64,000 bases of DNA from Monarcha castaneiventris obscurior (lineage: Eukaryota > Chordata > Aves > Passeriformes > Monarchidae), in NCBI GenBank assembly GCA_026261815.1, contig JAMPIT010000435.1, positions 124,001 through 188,000 of the forward strand, written 5' to 3'. The position numbers and the translations under genes are program-made. Numbering within the stretch: position 1 is the first letter of the stretch; every line of letters begins with the position of its first letter. Under the pieces are notes generated by a model. That model saw nothing but the letters and a program-made list of their open reading frames with translations, was not told the DNA's origin and ran no database searches. This document shows, piece after piece, positions 47,327 to 59,556 of the stretch.

Positions 47327-47348
47327 TTTATTTATTTATTTATTTATT
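47327..47348. repeat. TTTA tetranucleotide microsatellite
   Basis: About five and a half copies of TTTA, uninterrupted. Confidence 0.85.
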
Positions 47349-50300
47349 AAACCCCAGGAAATGTGTTTCGACCGAGGGAGAAGTGAGCAAACATTTTGCT
47401 TCTAGGAAACTGAAGTTTGGGAAGTATTCCTCTAATGAGGGATAATGATGGGAAAAAAAGCCCCCCAAACCAACAAATAAATAGGGAATTCATGGGAATC
47501 AAAGAACTTCATGAGAAACAATGGTTGTTGTAGGATACTTTGACATATGCGTTGACTTGTTCTAGGTAGCTGTGTATCAGAGCGCTGAAATTTCAGGCTC
47601 TTCTTTTGGACCCATCTCCTTTCCCTAAGGCTAGCTGACCTGAGGGGCTTCTCATCTCCTGCAATACATAAGACTGAAACCTCCTCTGAAGAAGATTGTG
47701 TGCAGTGGAAATAGGGTCCTTTATACTGCTGCTACAGTTTTTTTTTCTATCCCTTTTGGTGCCGCAGAGCTGCCAGGGTTGAAACATCCTCCCTTTTGCT
47801 GTAGGCAGAGGGGCCCATCTTCTCCGCACGTGTTCCGTGACAATAGAAGTAGAAATTAATTCTGCTCTTTTCCATAAATTCAAATGCCACCACTTTGAGT
47901 GTAAGAAATCACTCCAGCCAAAAGGTCTCTGTGGCTTGAAATAGTTTAAGGCCTGTAAATCCTTCAGGGATCAGGTTCATTTACCTGAATATACTCCATG
48001 CTTAATAATAATTGCTTCATAACACTTCTGCACTTGAGGCAAGAGGAACATGTAGGAAGGACTCTTTCAGCTACATCAGTGAACTTCTGCCTGACCTTTG
48101 ATGTAATCCTTCTCTGCTATAGCTTCATTGTATATGGAACGGGGGAAAATATCAAGAGCTGCATCTCATTCACAGAAGCACTTTGAAGTTAAGTTCCCCA
48201 TTATAAAACATTTTTAGATCCCTGGAGGGAAAACAGCAGAACTGCAAGCTGCTAGTCACTTATATATTGCAAACATGAAGGAGGAGGAAAGTTACATATA
48301 CATTGTATTATGATATACTTTATCCAAGGGGCTGAGTCTAAATATAATAGCTGAACAAGAATGTGTGGGCTCATTATGGTTCAATGGTGTAGAATTAAGT
48401 TGGAAGCAGATAGTTTTCTAAAAGAGTTTGAAATAAAAATAATCCTGAAAGAGATGCTGATCAAAGAAAAGACCTGCAACAAGGGCAGGATGGTTTGTAC
48501 GTATGGACACAAAGGTCATGCCTTTCTTCCTACGTGCTCTCTGTTGCACCTATTTCCTGCTCATGAGGCTACAAACACAGTAACTGTATCTGGATGCCCG
48601 AAACCCTGGGTACAAATATTCTTATCATGCCGGGGGTGTATTTCACATTTTCAGTGAAGGTTTATCAGGAGATCATGGCAGTGAGCAGTCAGGAAGCCAG
48701 ACTTCCTTATCCTACATCTCTGATGCCTGATTTGTTTGCAAATTGGGTAACCTGAAAGCCAAGAGAATGATCTGTGATGTCTCCCATACAGTTGGATACA
48801 GAGTTCTGCAGGAAAATGTAGGCAGTTGTGCTTCCCATCCCACCTTAACCTCTGCATCTCCATTACCCAACCATTGCTGTAGCTGGACGGGCAGGGGAAA
48901 ATTCAAAATTCGGGGAAGTGTATGCAAGTTTTGTACATCAGTGGCTTGGTAAAAGAAACAGAGCCAAACCAGCCCCTGTATCTGAGCAGAAGAAAAGAAA
49001 CAGCCCAGCCTTGTTTTTATCTCCCTCTGTCTTATTGCTGTGTGTGTTTTAATGGCTTTGAGCAGCTTCATGTGTTAGTGCTAAAATGAGCAATGGAACA
49101 GTATTCACAACTTAAGTCACTTAAATGGTTAATGTTTAATTTGTTCTTGCAATTAATTCATTCCCAGTGGCAGTGGCAACGGTGCTGAGATAAGACTTGT
49201 TTGTATCATTGAACTGCTGGTGTTCATTGCCATAAAGTGCAGTAAGAGCTGATGCTTTCTTGAGTCAAAGAAGATTAGCTTGATTCTGCATACTGAGAAA
49301 GTGTATCAGTGTGATTGCAACATTGCTTTCCAAACAGGAACTGGTTCACAGAACTTCTGTTAGCCATTTAATGGATTTATTTATTGTCAGGGAATAAAAG
49401 TATTAAGGTACTAACAAGCATGGGTCATCTCTAAATAATATTTTTTAAAAACTTCTTTTTAATAGCAATCAACTCAGGTTGTCTCTTTGCTCAGACTGAT
49501 TTCAGTGGGACTCCTTAAGGAATTAAGTTATCTGGTGATAGGAATTTCCCCTTTGGATGCAGTAAGAGTAGAACTGGTAAAGCTAAGATATTGAAATTTG
49601 CTATAAAGCAGGCTTTGCTGCCATGCCATGTGGCAAGAGGAATCTCCTTTTGTTCCGATCTAATAATTGTGTTAACTTGAGGAGTGTCAAACTTTTTTTC
49701 CCCCCTCCTCTTTATATTACATTCTAAACCTGTTCTTTCCAGTCTGTATCAGGAAAATCCTCCTAGTGCCAGCCAGCTGTTAGCTACACCAGTGGCAAGC
49801 TGAGTTGACTCAAAGGAACAGATGTGATATCCCAATCCTTAGCTCTGGATATTGCAGCAAACTCAAATTGTGGCCTGTGGTATTTTTTTCCCCTCACCTG
49901 ATTCACAGTCAACCTCTGTCAAACCTTTTAAGATTCCTGCCAAAGGTTTTAAGGCCCTCTCCATTTAATTTTTGTTGTACCTTGGCATGAATTCATCTAT
50001 TTGTAGATAAGCATGAAACTTTCCAGGCTGTTTGAGCAACTGCCTGTCTCTGTAGAGCATAGACTTACAAAACTGCGACAGCAAAGAGGGACTTCACAGC
50101 CACAGAAGGAGGAGAGAACCACATTGCTGAAGCATCATCTGCTTTCCTGGAAACCAGAGACAAACTGTGAAACATGCCTGTACCATTTAGGTATCCTGGG
50201 AATTTAAGCACATAATGTATATATTGCAGCTCTGAGAACTTGAGGTGGTACAGAGAAATGTAGGGGAGTTGTCAGCCTTTCTCACATTTGTAAATGGAAA

Positions 50301-51793
50301 TAAAAAGCAGACGTGCTGTTATACTGAAAGTAATTTATTAAACCTGCCATTTGGTCATCTGTTTGGAGATGGTGAAAAGAAATCACAGAGAATATGCATA
50401 ATATGCTTACTCACGAATTCCTGGGTGCCTTCAGCAGGTACCATCTATTTTCATGCAGGATGACAGGTTATTAGTAACATTTGTAGGGACTTAAAATGCA
50501 GAACATGCCAGAAGAAAACATGTCCCGCTGATTTGTGGTGCCCATGGGAGCCATTTTCTTCAGAGGGTCATTTTATTTTGTAATAATTGGATGCTATCAT
50601 TGATTTGAGCTCCAAGCCACCTGGTATCTTACTTAAGGCTGATGTTTACTGTCTGAGATGACACAATCTTTCCCATTTGGGCTGACTCCTGAAAGTCAGC
50701 TGGGGAGCGTAGAGGAGAAAGCACTGCTTTATATAAAATGCCTGTGCAGCTTAGCAGTCTTCTAAGAAAATTGTCTTTATATTAAAAAAATAAGTTTTAT
50801 GGCATTGGTAGTTCTCAAAATGTTTTCCCTCTATACAGAAATGCTACTCTTGCTCTAATATAATATTAAAAAATATAAACTTTATCCTCATGTTGAAGCT
50901 CCATGTAAAATCTAAATGTTACCTTTATTGAGCAGTGTCTCCACTGACTTCAGGCCTCTTCAGTTTGTCCCTGAAAAGTATTCATTTTTTGAAAAAGGGC
51001 AGAAAACAATGCTGTAAAAAAATGCTAAAATCAGTGAACTTTGTTGTGACATCAAATGAACATTTTCTTACTTGATTTTTTCTGTAGTCCATTGAATGAC
51101 TTGCTTTTTGAAACGATGATGATAGATGTGGAAAGTGATTAGCCAACTAATTAACAAGCCTTCATACTTATTAATCACAGAAGGACACAGTATGTCACCA
51201 AAAGGGTGGCTTCATGCTGCTTATGAAAAACAGCAAGATACATTTTTTAAAAAAATACCTTTTTAGTTGATGGAGAATAGGATTAATGTCTGTAGGCTGA
51301 AGTCACAGCCAGCCAGTGGTCTCTCATGCAGCTGGATAGTTAGAGAGCTGTAGTGGCAATCAAGTCCCCAGATTTATGTGGATCTAAACAATTTCAGATA
51401 TGGCCAAATGAAAAGTTAATAATAAAAAGGAGTTCAGCTGTGAAATGAACCTCCAGAAATGAGCTGAACCAGTTTCCTTGCCTTCAGTCCATGCTGCAGC
51501 AATCACCTCTTTCTCTTTGTGTTTTATGTCCTTATTTATGGATGTAAAAGATGGAAGCAAGAGGAGATGATCTAAATGTGCACTGGGATTAGAAGATTTT
51601 TTTTATTATTATTTCTTCTCTTTCAATAATTTCAGGAAATGTGAAGAAATAACCTTTAAAAGGTAATAAATAGGAATTTATTCCTTTTACAGGTATTCTC
51701 TCCTAATGTACTCTTAATAGCATGAAGGAGCATTCAGTCATTGAAATAGAAACCCCTGTGAGTAAAACTAGAAGGAATTATTGCTTTTGTCTT

Positions 51794-51880
51794 GAATCGC
51801 AGAATCACAGAGTCGTTTAGGTTGGAAAATACCTCTAAGGTCATGGAGTCCAGCTGTTAGCACAGACCAAAAGCTTTGCC
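51794..51880 (-). mobile_element. CR1 LINE, minus strand, short 3' end
   Basis: The plus strand reads GAATCGCAGAATCACAGAGT, CGTTTAGGTTGGAAAATACC and TCTAAGGTCATGGAGTCCAG, the reverse complement of a CR1 3' end. The CGTTTAGGTTGG and GAGTCCA words suggest a different CR1 subfamily from the copy at 35012. The match fades after about 51866-51880. Confidence 0.82.
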
Positions 51881-52557
51881 ATTTACGGTGTGCTACCAAG
51901 TAAAAGAAATATAATTATAAAATTGTCCAGGCCTTTTTGCTGAGCTGAAACACAGCACTTACCCAATCTCATGCCTAAAGTGACTCCTTCCCGTGACTGC
52001 TGCAGGCTCTCAAGGTCAGCTGCATTCATTTGATGCTAATGTGCTTTGGAAACCGATGCAATCAATACTAGCTCCTGTTCTTATCTCCCGCCAAGGAGTT
52101 CCCTGTGCAATTTCTATTCCATTTTACTTCTCCTTAGCTAGTTTAATGCAAAACTGGTACATCTTGTGGAAGAACAGATGCATACAGAAACAGTCACTGA
52201 CTAATTTTGTAGCGGTTACCTGTCTATTAATAACCAGTCTGATACTAATTATCTGTGTAACAATATACACAGATCCATTGTGTGCAGTGAACAAAACCAG
52301 GCCGTTGATGCTGCCAGACTAATTTATATTGGCAGTGTCAATTTTTCAAGTTACCTGGAAACTGCTGAAGACAGACTTAATTAGAAGTACTGTGCATCTT
52401 TTTAAACATGAATATTTATTGACCTCAAATATTCAATGCCAAGATCATTTTCTTGGCCTGGTGCTCTGCCAGCCAGGAGAGGAATAAGCTATTTAAAACC
52501 TCCCAGAGAGAGTTTTACCTGGTTCTTTAGAGCCACTCTTCAGGAACAAAAAATGAT
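51881..52557. other. Spacer between inverted CR1 copies
   Basis: About 680 bp of unique sequence between a minus-strand and a plus-strand CR1. It holds an open frame at 51993-52322 with a hydrophobic C-terminal half. No start context, domain or splice support was found, so it is treated as chance. TAATTA-like words and low repeat content would also fit conserved non-coding DNA. Confidence 0.4.
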
Positions 52558-52945
52558 CAGAGGGATGATCTCTTGAATGAGGACAGGCTCAGAGAGTTGG
52601 GGTTGATCACCTGGAGAAGGAAAGGCTCCAGGATTAATTTATTGCAGCGTTTCAGTACTTCGCGGGGCCTTATAAGAAAGATGGGGACAGACTTTTGAAT
52701 GGGGCCTGTAGCGAGCGGACAAGGGGAATTGTTTTAAACTGAAAGAGGGTAGATCAGACTAGATAAAATCACGTTCTTTTGCAATGAAGATGGTAAAATA
52801 CCAGCCAGAGAGGTGGTAGATAGCCCATCTCTGGAAATATTCAAGGTTAGGTTGGTCAGGGCCCTGAGCAGCCCGATCTTAGGCCCTGCTCATTGCAGAA
52901 AAGATTACCTGTAAAGGTCTCTTCCAACCCAAACCATTGTATAAA
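52558..52945 (+). mobile_element. CR1 LINE, about 390-bp 3' end
   Basis: The match starts in the region preceding AGAGAGTTGGGGTTGATCAC and continues through CTGGAGAAGGAAAGGCTCCA, GAATTGTTTTAAACTGAAAG, AGGTGGTAGATAGCCCATCT, GCAGAAAAGATTACCTG and CTCTTCCAACCCAAACCATT. It covers the end of ORF2 and the 3' UTR but is diverged and interrupted. The terminal ATTCTGTGATTCT repeat has decayed to ATTGTATAAAA. Confidence 0.88.
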
Positions 52946-55900
52946 AAGCTGTGTGACCAAAGACTGACAGTGGGTGTGTGCCTGGCAGGAGTCACTAGGC
53001 TGGAGAAGAGTTTAGTATTTCTACCAAGGGCAGTTCAGATTTATGCACTCCACTGGATGTTTTATTGCAGGACAGCTTTAAAGTACTAAATCCATTAAAA
53101 TCCTGAAGGGCAGGTATTTACTGCTTGCCTGCTTTGAGAGTGTTCTGAGGAAGATCTCGATGCAGTCCTGTGCCGGCTATCTCCCACGGTGGGCTATTTC
53201 AGAAAGCTGACTAACCTCTTGCAAGACCTTGTCAGGAAGCAATCTGAAGGGATATCTGTTTCCATCCATGCCACCAATGAACAGGCAATTTAGAGGGTAT
53301 GACATTCTTACATGCTGGGGACTGATTTTGGTGTTATCAAATAAAATCAAGCTGAATATATGACTCGGTTGTCTGCCAGTTTCACACAACATTGCTCTTT
53401 TGCAGCAAGCCATGGAAAACGGCTTATTGACAAAATACTTACATCTGCAAGAGCTGAACGATCTGATTGCTGTAGAGGTTAGGGGATAATTTAATTTTCT
53501 TGGAGGATTTGCTGGTGTGTCTATGTGAATATAGAAATGTAAGAGCTTTCTTACAGTTCTTCATAATTGTGTCTTAAAGATGCCTGGCTCCAGGATGCCA
53601 GACATGCTAACACCGTGTGCGGACATCTGGTCACTGCTCTGAGGGAAACGGAGCCATCTGCTGAAGCAAAACCAGTTCCTCCAGGTTTTCTTGACGGCCT
53701 CTTGTGCACATGATAGTTGAGTCCAACACTACTTAGTACAGCAGATCTAATGGAATCTGCAGGTCGTAGCCTGTAGCAATCTCCCAAACCCATGTAATTA
53801 AAAACTAAACATTTGTGTTGTGTGTAGTTTTCAGTTGCAGCTGAGGTGTCACATTTTCTCTTTCCCAGGTCTGTCATCTCTGGCAGTTTCTAAGACCCTC
53901 AAAGCTAGCCTAATTAAATGATCAAAACTACTGCTTCCATCTCCATAGCTTGTTCTCTTTCCTTTATCCGGTATTTTCCAGAACTTAACAAAGCAGTAAA
54001 AACAGTAATTAGTGCTCTAATTGGTTATAAATAATAATATAACAGACTTACTGTCAAAATAACAACCACAAGGCAATATGCTCACTGAGAATCTTTTAAA
54101 TTTCTTTTAAATTCCCAGCACTAAGGCGGTTCAAAGTAGTAAATTATATTACAGCAATTTGCTTCAAGAAAGTATAACCTGTAAATTTATTTTATCCTGA
54201 CAGCTGTGACAGGCTGCACTCCTAAGTGTGTATTTGTTTCAGGTCTGGCTGCTCATTTCTCTTCTTCTGATCCATAGTGCCACTTAAAAGGTTGTGTCTA
54301 TACCTAATTTTGAATGTTCACTCTTTGCTGTGTACCAAATTCATAAGCTCTGTGTTTTGGGTATTTCTCTCAGCTTCACAATCCTGGTGAAATCTTAGCA
54401 GCCCTAACGTGGTGTCACCAGAGTGTTTTCTTTGTCTCTTGCAGCTGGTAAATTATTAATGATGCCGCTAAAGGGGAGTGGGGTGGTCGGGCAGAGCGGG
54501 TGGGGGTGCTGGGAGGGGAGCACAGGCAGGGGGAACTTGGGGGAGCCCTGAGCAGCTGAAGGGGGTGCAGATGGCAGGGATGCACAGGTCAGTGACCGCC
54601 AGGTTCCCCCATGTTGAATTTTTTTCTTTTTGCCTGGGGGCAGGACAAAAGGGTACTTTCCAGCAGCAATGCTGGAAAGGAAACAGATGGATAGAATATG
54701 TGAGAAGAGCTTGTGGCAATGAGAATTTGTACTTTATAGCTGTTGATAGTTTAGCATTCTTAATATTTTTATTCTTACTTAAACCTCTGAAAATTGATTA
54801 AAATGTTGTCTGGCATTTCCCCTTTCAAAATTAACAGAATTGCAGTGGGGGAAGGACACCTAATGTTTAATACTTGCCTGCTGGTTTAGATGCTGCACAG
54901 TGCTGATGTCTTTTTATTGACACACGGTGCGCTCTGTGATTCATGAGGAATGATGAGGTAATCTGGAGACAGGTCTCTCTCCACCCACCCAAAAGTGATA
55001 AATACAACCTTTGGCAGAATCCTCAGCTTGCTCATTTGCCATAAAACCCTTGAGAAATCTCTCGTGTATATGAGACACATATACAGCTGCAACCAACAGC
55101 AGTGTTCACTGCATATATATTTTTTTCTTTTTTTAGAGGGAAACAGTGACAGTGCTAACTGAATTATTTAATGCTGTAGGGTTCTTATAAATTTATAGAT
55201 TTTTTTGGTAGCTGTTAACACTTGATAATCTCTATGAAGGCTGGTTTTAGTTTAGAAGTATCATAGTTTACTGTGTAATCTCTAAGAAAGGGGAGGGGGA
55301 GGCTTTTTTCCCCCTCCATTATCACTCTTGTAGGTGCTCACACCAAATCTCTGTTATTTTGGCTATTACATGGGTAGGGCAGTAAAGGAGTCAGCAGTAC
55401 ATCCCAGCTAAAAGGCATAATCTCAGGTTAGAGCTGTTGCTTTTTCCAAAATCCAGATTCAAGAGGAAATGTGCCCAGGAAGGTTGACTCAGCTCTTTCT
55501 TCTTCCAAGGTGACATACCCCAGCAGCTGTCCCACCTCGATAGGGTTTTATTCTCAGTATTGAAACTAAGAGGTTTGTTTGCTTGAAATAATTATTGTGA
55601 CTTATCTTGGCATGCTTCCCAAGGCTTCTCAAAGCAGAACTCAAACAGTTCTGACTGGTCTGCTCAAGCACGGTCTATCATTTTCTCCCCTAGCCCTGGT
55701 CGTGGCTGTGTTTCAGTAATGCTGCAGGTATTTGCAGATACTTTATACTTTTATTTCAAATGGAAGTTACTTCTTAGTGGAATGCTAATACTTATTAAAG
55801 CATTTTAACAAAACTTTTTTTTTCAAAGTAATTATGAATTGGTTTGAAATCACAGAAGAAATACTAACCCGGGCACCCAAAGAAGAAGCTTCTGGAGTGG

Positions 55901-57249
55901 CAGTTTTCATCCAGTGGATTTGTAAAACATCTCTCCATTTTCTACAGGATGCTTTTTCTCAATAGCACTGTTCTTGGGATGTTCAGTGTGCAGGTGGGTT
56001 GATAAAGGCAAAGCCAGGTGAGCTCTGTGTGTCAGAGGGAAGGTGTGAGACAGGTGACTTGAACAAACTGGATAGAGTTGCCCAGTTGGTGTAGTTGCTT
56101 TCCTCATGTTGTAGTATAAGTCAGAGCATATAAAACGTCGCTAAAATATTGTAAATACCTCCTTAGATAGACCCTTAAAGGTAACTGTGAGGAGGGGCAT
56201 ATACTCTTCAAGTATTAATTCTCTTTGCCCTCACCCATGCACATCCTATGAGTGTCTAACTGGAGACTGTCTTTCCTTATAAAAGATAACAGTCACCTAA
56301 TAAAAATGCTTTAACTGTGGTGGTACGTGGCAAAAATGATCCCTTCTTGCTAAAGGTTACAGGGCAGGGAAGTTATGCATATCCTTCATCCTACCCCCAG
56401 AATTCTCGATGGAAAGGATATGTGGTGAATGTATTTGTAATTAACATTTGTATGCATAATTTGCCTGTATATCAGAGCTGAATCAGGTGACTGTGTCTGT
56501 GGCTCTTGCTTGGTTTGACTCACAAGCTCATTGAAGCGGGTCTGAGTTAAGCAGTTTGTCTTGTAAATCACTGGGAATGTAGCTCCAGGTGGGTATTGAG
56601 CTGTAAAAGGAAATTTTAAATTATAATTTTTTTTCCCAGTGCCTGTTGAGGTGAATGTTTGCTGATCTGTTAGGTGAGGGCATTTTCCATCTGAATGACA
56701 GCAGATGGTCGTCGATACGATTTGGTTGCTGTTTGGAAGGGCAGAACCTGCCCTCTGCTGGGTTCTGCAAGTACTGAAACACTGATAATTTACAGCGCTT
56801 CACATTAAGACTAATAAAATACGTATTTTGCTATAATCCACTTTTGCTAGTCTGTCCCACATTTGGCGAGTTATTATTCTTTGTTTCAGTATGCTGGCTT
56901 TTTAAAAATACCTTAAACTAACTCACTGAAAATGAGCAGGCAAAAAAGAGCACTGTTGGTGCCTCAGAGATGACTTCCAAGTTATAAATTGCAGATTAAA
57001 CCTGGATATTTGAGTTTAACTAGAATGTGTAGATGGTAACTTGGAACAGCAGTCAGAGGTGAGTTTTTAATGTGGCTTTGGATTGAAAGTAGTTGTATAA
57101 TGCTGGAGTTAGGAGTCTTGTAAAAAATTATACACACCCAAACCAACCCAGAGGAGTGGCTGTGCAGGGCCTGACTTACAAGTGAAGTGTTAGGAGCAAA
57201 GAGCCGGTTGGAAATGGCTCTGGGCTGGTCATTGTCTTATGGGGGTCAT
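52946..57249. other. 4.3 kb of non-coding DNA, no gene established
   Basis: Unique sequence. It contains an exon-like 72-bp stretch at 53406-53477 (see findings), the G-rich island at 54473-54566 and T-runs near 55125-55136 and 56627-56636. Open frames at 53551-53877 minus and 54478-54801 show no recognisable protein. Confidence 0.45.
54473..54566 (+). other. G-rich island with G-quadruplex potential
   Basis: The plus strand has many runs of three to five G separated by short loops: GGGGAGTGGGGTGG, CGGGCAGAGCGGG, TGGGGGTGCTGGGAGGGG, CAGGGGGAACTTGGGGG. At least four G-tracts of three or more lie within 30 bases, which meets the usual G4 pattern. The island is far richer in GC than its AT-rich surroundings. 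The plus-strand open frame starting at 54478 is probably a by-product of low stop density. Confidence 0.6.
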
Positions 57250-57425
57250 GGTCATACACTGAGGGTGGCAGAATGCTGGCACAAATTGCCCAGAGTGGTG
57301 GTGGATTCCCCATCCTTGGAAACACTGAGCATCCTGATCTGGTTGAAGATGTCCTTGCTGTTGGGGGTTGGACTAGATGACCTCTAAAACTCCTTCCAAC
57401 CCAAACCATCCTGTGATTCTGTGAA
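57250..57425 (+). mobile_element. CR1 LINE, 3' end with well-preserved tail
   Basis: It runs GGTCATACACTGAGGGTGGC, CTGGCACAAATTGCCCAGAG, GGTGGTGGATTCCCCATCC, CCTGATCTGGTTGAAGATGT, GGGGTTGGACTAGATGACCT, CCTTCCAACCCAAACCATCC, TGTGATTCTGTGAA. This is the canonical bird CR1 3' end, 5'-truncated at about 57250 and one of the best conserved in the window. Confidence 0.93.
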
Positions 57426-59007
57426 TATCCCATCCTGAGGTCTTACCTGTCTGGAAAGTCCTTTGTGTGAGCAGGCTTGTGTTTTTTTCATGTGAAAAGT
57501 TGGGTTAAACTCATTGCTGGGGGCAACAGAGGCCACTGAAAACTGAAAAGAAGTTAAAAGGGAAAGAACAGCCAAAGGCTTGAAGAACAACTGTTCTTTG
57601 TGGGAAAGAGGTTTTTCCTTCAGGAAAACCTTTGGTGGATGGTGCCCTTGTCTCTTGGAGGTGCTCCTTTTCTAGAGGTGGCTGAATCACCTTGCTCACT
57701 TGACTTGTAACCAGAAATCACCTTTTAAAGTTGAACCCAAGGAACAGATCTCAGCAGCTAAATCCAGCCTGGTTTTATATTTAGGATTGCTATTGAACTT
57801 TGGTTTTGGTTATACTTTTCTTTTCCCCCTTCCTAAATTACTGGAGGAAAAATAGCTAAGGAAGCAGTACAAAACTGATGCCTGTGGCTATCCAGCTGAT
57901 TTATGGTGTTACATCTTAAAACTTGGTTTTGCATAGAAGATGGGAAGAATTCAGGGCTTTCCTGAATGAACCTTACTTTTTTCTGCTCTCTTAAAGATAT
58001 TGTCTGTATTTAGTTTTAGTTTAATTGACCTCACAAGAGGATCTTTTAACCAGTTCATTAAATGAGTGTCTCTTTAGAACACCATGATAATTTCTCTAAA
58101 CTGCTGTGTGCTGTTTCTGTATGCCTGGCTCCATGTCTGTAGGGTTGCCTCAATCTTTGCAGTGGTCTGTGCAGATGTGGGCTAGTGATGCCTCTCTGGG
58201 ATGAACCCTTGTCTCTGCAGGACTGAGATAGCGTTTGCTAAGAGCAGCACAAATGTTTCTGGCCCCTCGCTGTGAGGAGGGATAATAACGAGGCATCATT
58301 TCCTCCTCTGCCTTCTGCATTATTCCCAGGACAAGAGTTAGTGACAAGCAAATAGCATCGCAGGGGAAAGGGAATGTAGAAGTCCTGGCTGTGTATATCT
58401 GTTGGGAATCCCATATAAAGCTATTCTGTTGAGTTAATTTGATAAATACTGTAGAAAATTGCAGCTGGGAAATCACAGTGTGCTGTGAAAGAGAAAGGCC
58501 TCTCTGCAGCACACAGTGAGCTGGGTTTGACTCTACATCTGCCTTTGGCAGCTACAGGAACAAAAACACACCCTGAGCCCAGTTTTCCATATTGAGGTGG
58601 CTCAGAAATGAGGTTGAACAGCCCACTGGGCAAGCTAATGCTAAAAAATTTAAATAAGGCTATCAAAATATAGGTAGAACATTGAGGAAAGGTTTTAAAC
58701 AAGTAAAAGAATACATAGATTGGGTTAAAATGCTTCTAATCAGAAACAAAGCTTTTGACAGGAAATACCTGAATTTTAGGCTTCTGAAATGGTTATAATT
58801 TGTCCTGGACTTACGGTACCCTTAAGTTATAAAATGTAATAGCAGGTAGTTTTGAACCAGCATTAAAGTCAGTTTTTATTTTAGTTTATTTCTTTCTCAA
58901 AAACTTCTCCTATATTTTGAATTACGGTTCCTGTGTGTTCCCTGTCCTGGAAGCTGTAATGTGTGCTTTGCTTTCCTATGGTGTGTTGGAGTGAAGCCCT
59001 CTCCCTA
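57426..59007. other. 1.6 kb of non-coding DNA between two plus-strand CR1 copies
   Basis: Unique sequence. The minus-strand open frames at 58150-58512 and 58421-58702 overlap each other and have no recognisable product. No gene or regulatory element is assigned. Confidence 0.5.
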
Positions 59008-59235
59008 GAGGGCAGGTTGGTGTCAGGTATTAGGAAGAAATTCTTCCCTGAGAGGGTAGTGAGGCCCTGGCACAGGTTGCCCAGAGAAGCTGTGGCTGCC
59101 CCGTCCCTGGAAGTGTCTGAGGCCAGGCTGGACAAGGCTCTGGTCTGGGGAAAGGTGTCCCTGCTCATGGCAGGGGCATTGGAACGATATGGTCTTTAAG
59201 GTCCCTTCCATCCAAACCATTCTAGGATTGTATGA
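59008..59235 (+). mobile_element. CR1 LINE, 3' end, second subfamily
   Basis: It runs GAGGGCAGGTTGGTGTCAGG, TATTAGGAAGAAATTCTTCC, GGTAGTGAGGCCCTGGCACA, AGAAGCTGTGGCTGCCCCGT, GAGGCCAGGCTGGACAAGGC and ATGGTCTTTAAGGTCCCTTC, with a decayed tail at about 59235. The CTGTGGCTGCCCCGTCC block separates its subfamily from the copy at 57250. Open frames on both strands here (59023-59220 and 58963-59199) are shadows of the repeat. Confidence 0.93.
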
Positions 59236-59537
59236 TGAGCTGATGAACTGCTAATAAAACCAGGTGTATGCATCCATTACAGCTCTAGGGTTTCCCTTTT
59301 GGAGCGAGGCAGGAGGGAATGGAGCCACCGTCATCTCTTTCCTTGGAGGAAACCTCTTGACACTCCTTGTAGTGATGGTTTTGTTGTCCAAGCCAGTTAT
59401 GAGCCTGCACAGGAGGTAAAAATAGCAGAAAAGGAACTGCAAAATGCTGCTGTGGGGGCAGCTGATGTGTCTGTCCTACCTCTGGAAACTGTTAAATCGG
59501 CTTAGTTATGTTGTAAAACTGCTGCTCAGGTGTTAAA

Positions 59538-59556
59538 TTTTTTTTTTTTTTTTTTT
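59538..59556. repeat. Poly-T run
   Basis: About 19 consecutive T residues. A minus-strand reading as a poly-A tail was considered, but no retrocopy body was recognised upstream on that strand. Confidence 0.8.

Larger units (their letters stand above)
39791..51793. other. 12 kb of non-coding DNA, no gene established
   Basis: Unique sequence without recognisable repeats other than simple tracts: A-run 40478-40494, T-rich 42899-42931, T-run 43439-43454 and TTTA repeat 47327-47348. Two weak exon-like stretches (43460-43556 and 46205-46265) are described under findings. A small CpG-rich patch lies at 47210-47250. Larger open frames (41993-42385 and 45006-45332 minus) have no recognisable product. 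The stretch 50520-50660 is repeat-free and could be a conserved non-coding element. Confidence 0.45.

Noticed and set aside
51993..52322. 109-residue frame with a hydrophobic stretch, possible membrane protein
   Set aside because: The hydrophobic run comes from T- and A-rich DNA. No start context, splice sites or family match.
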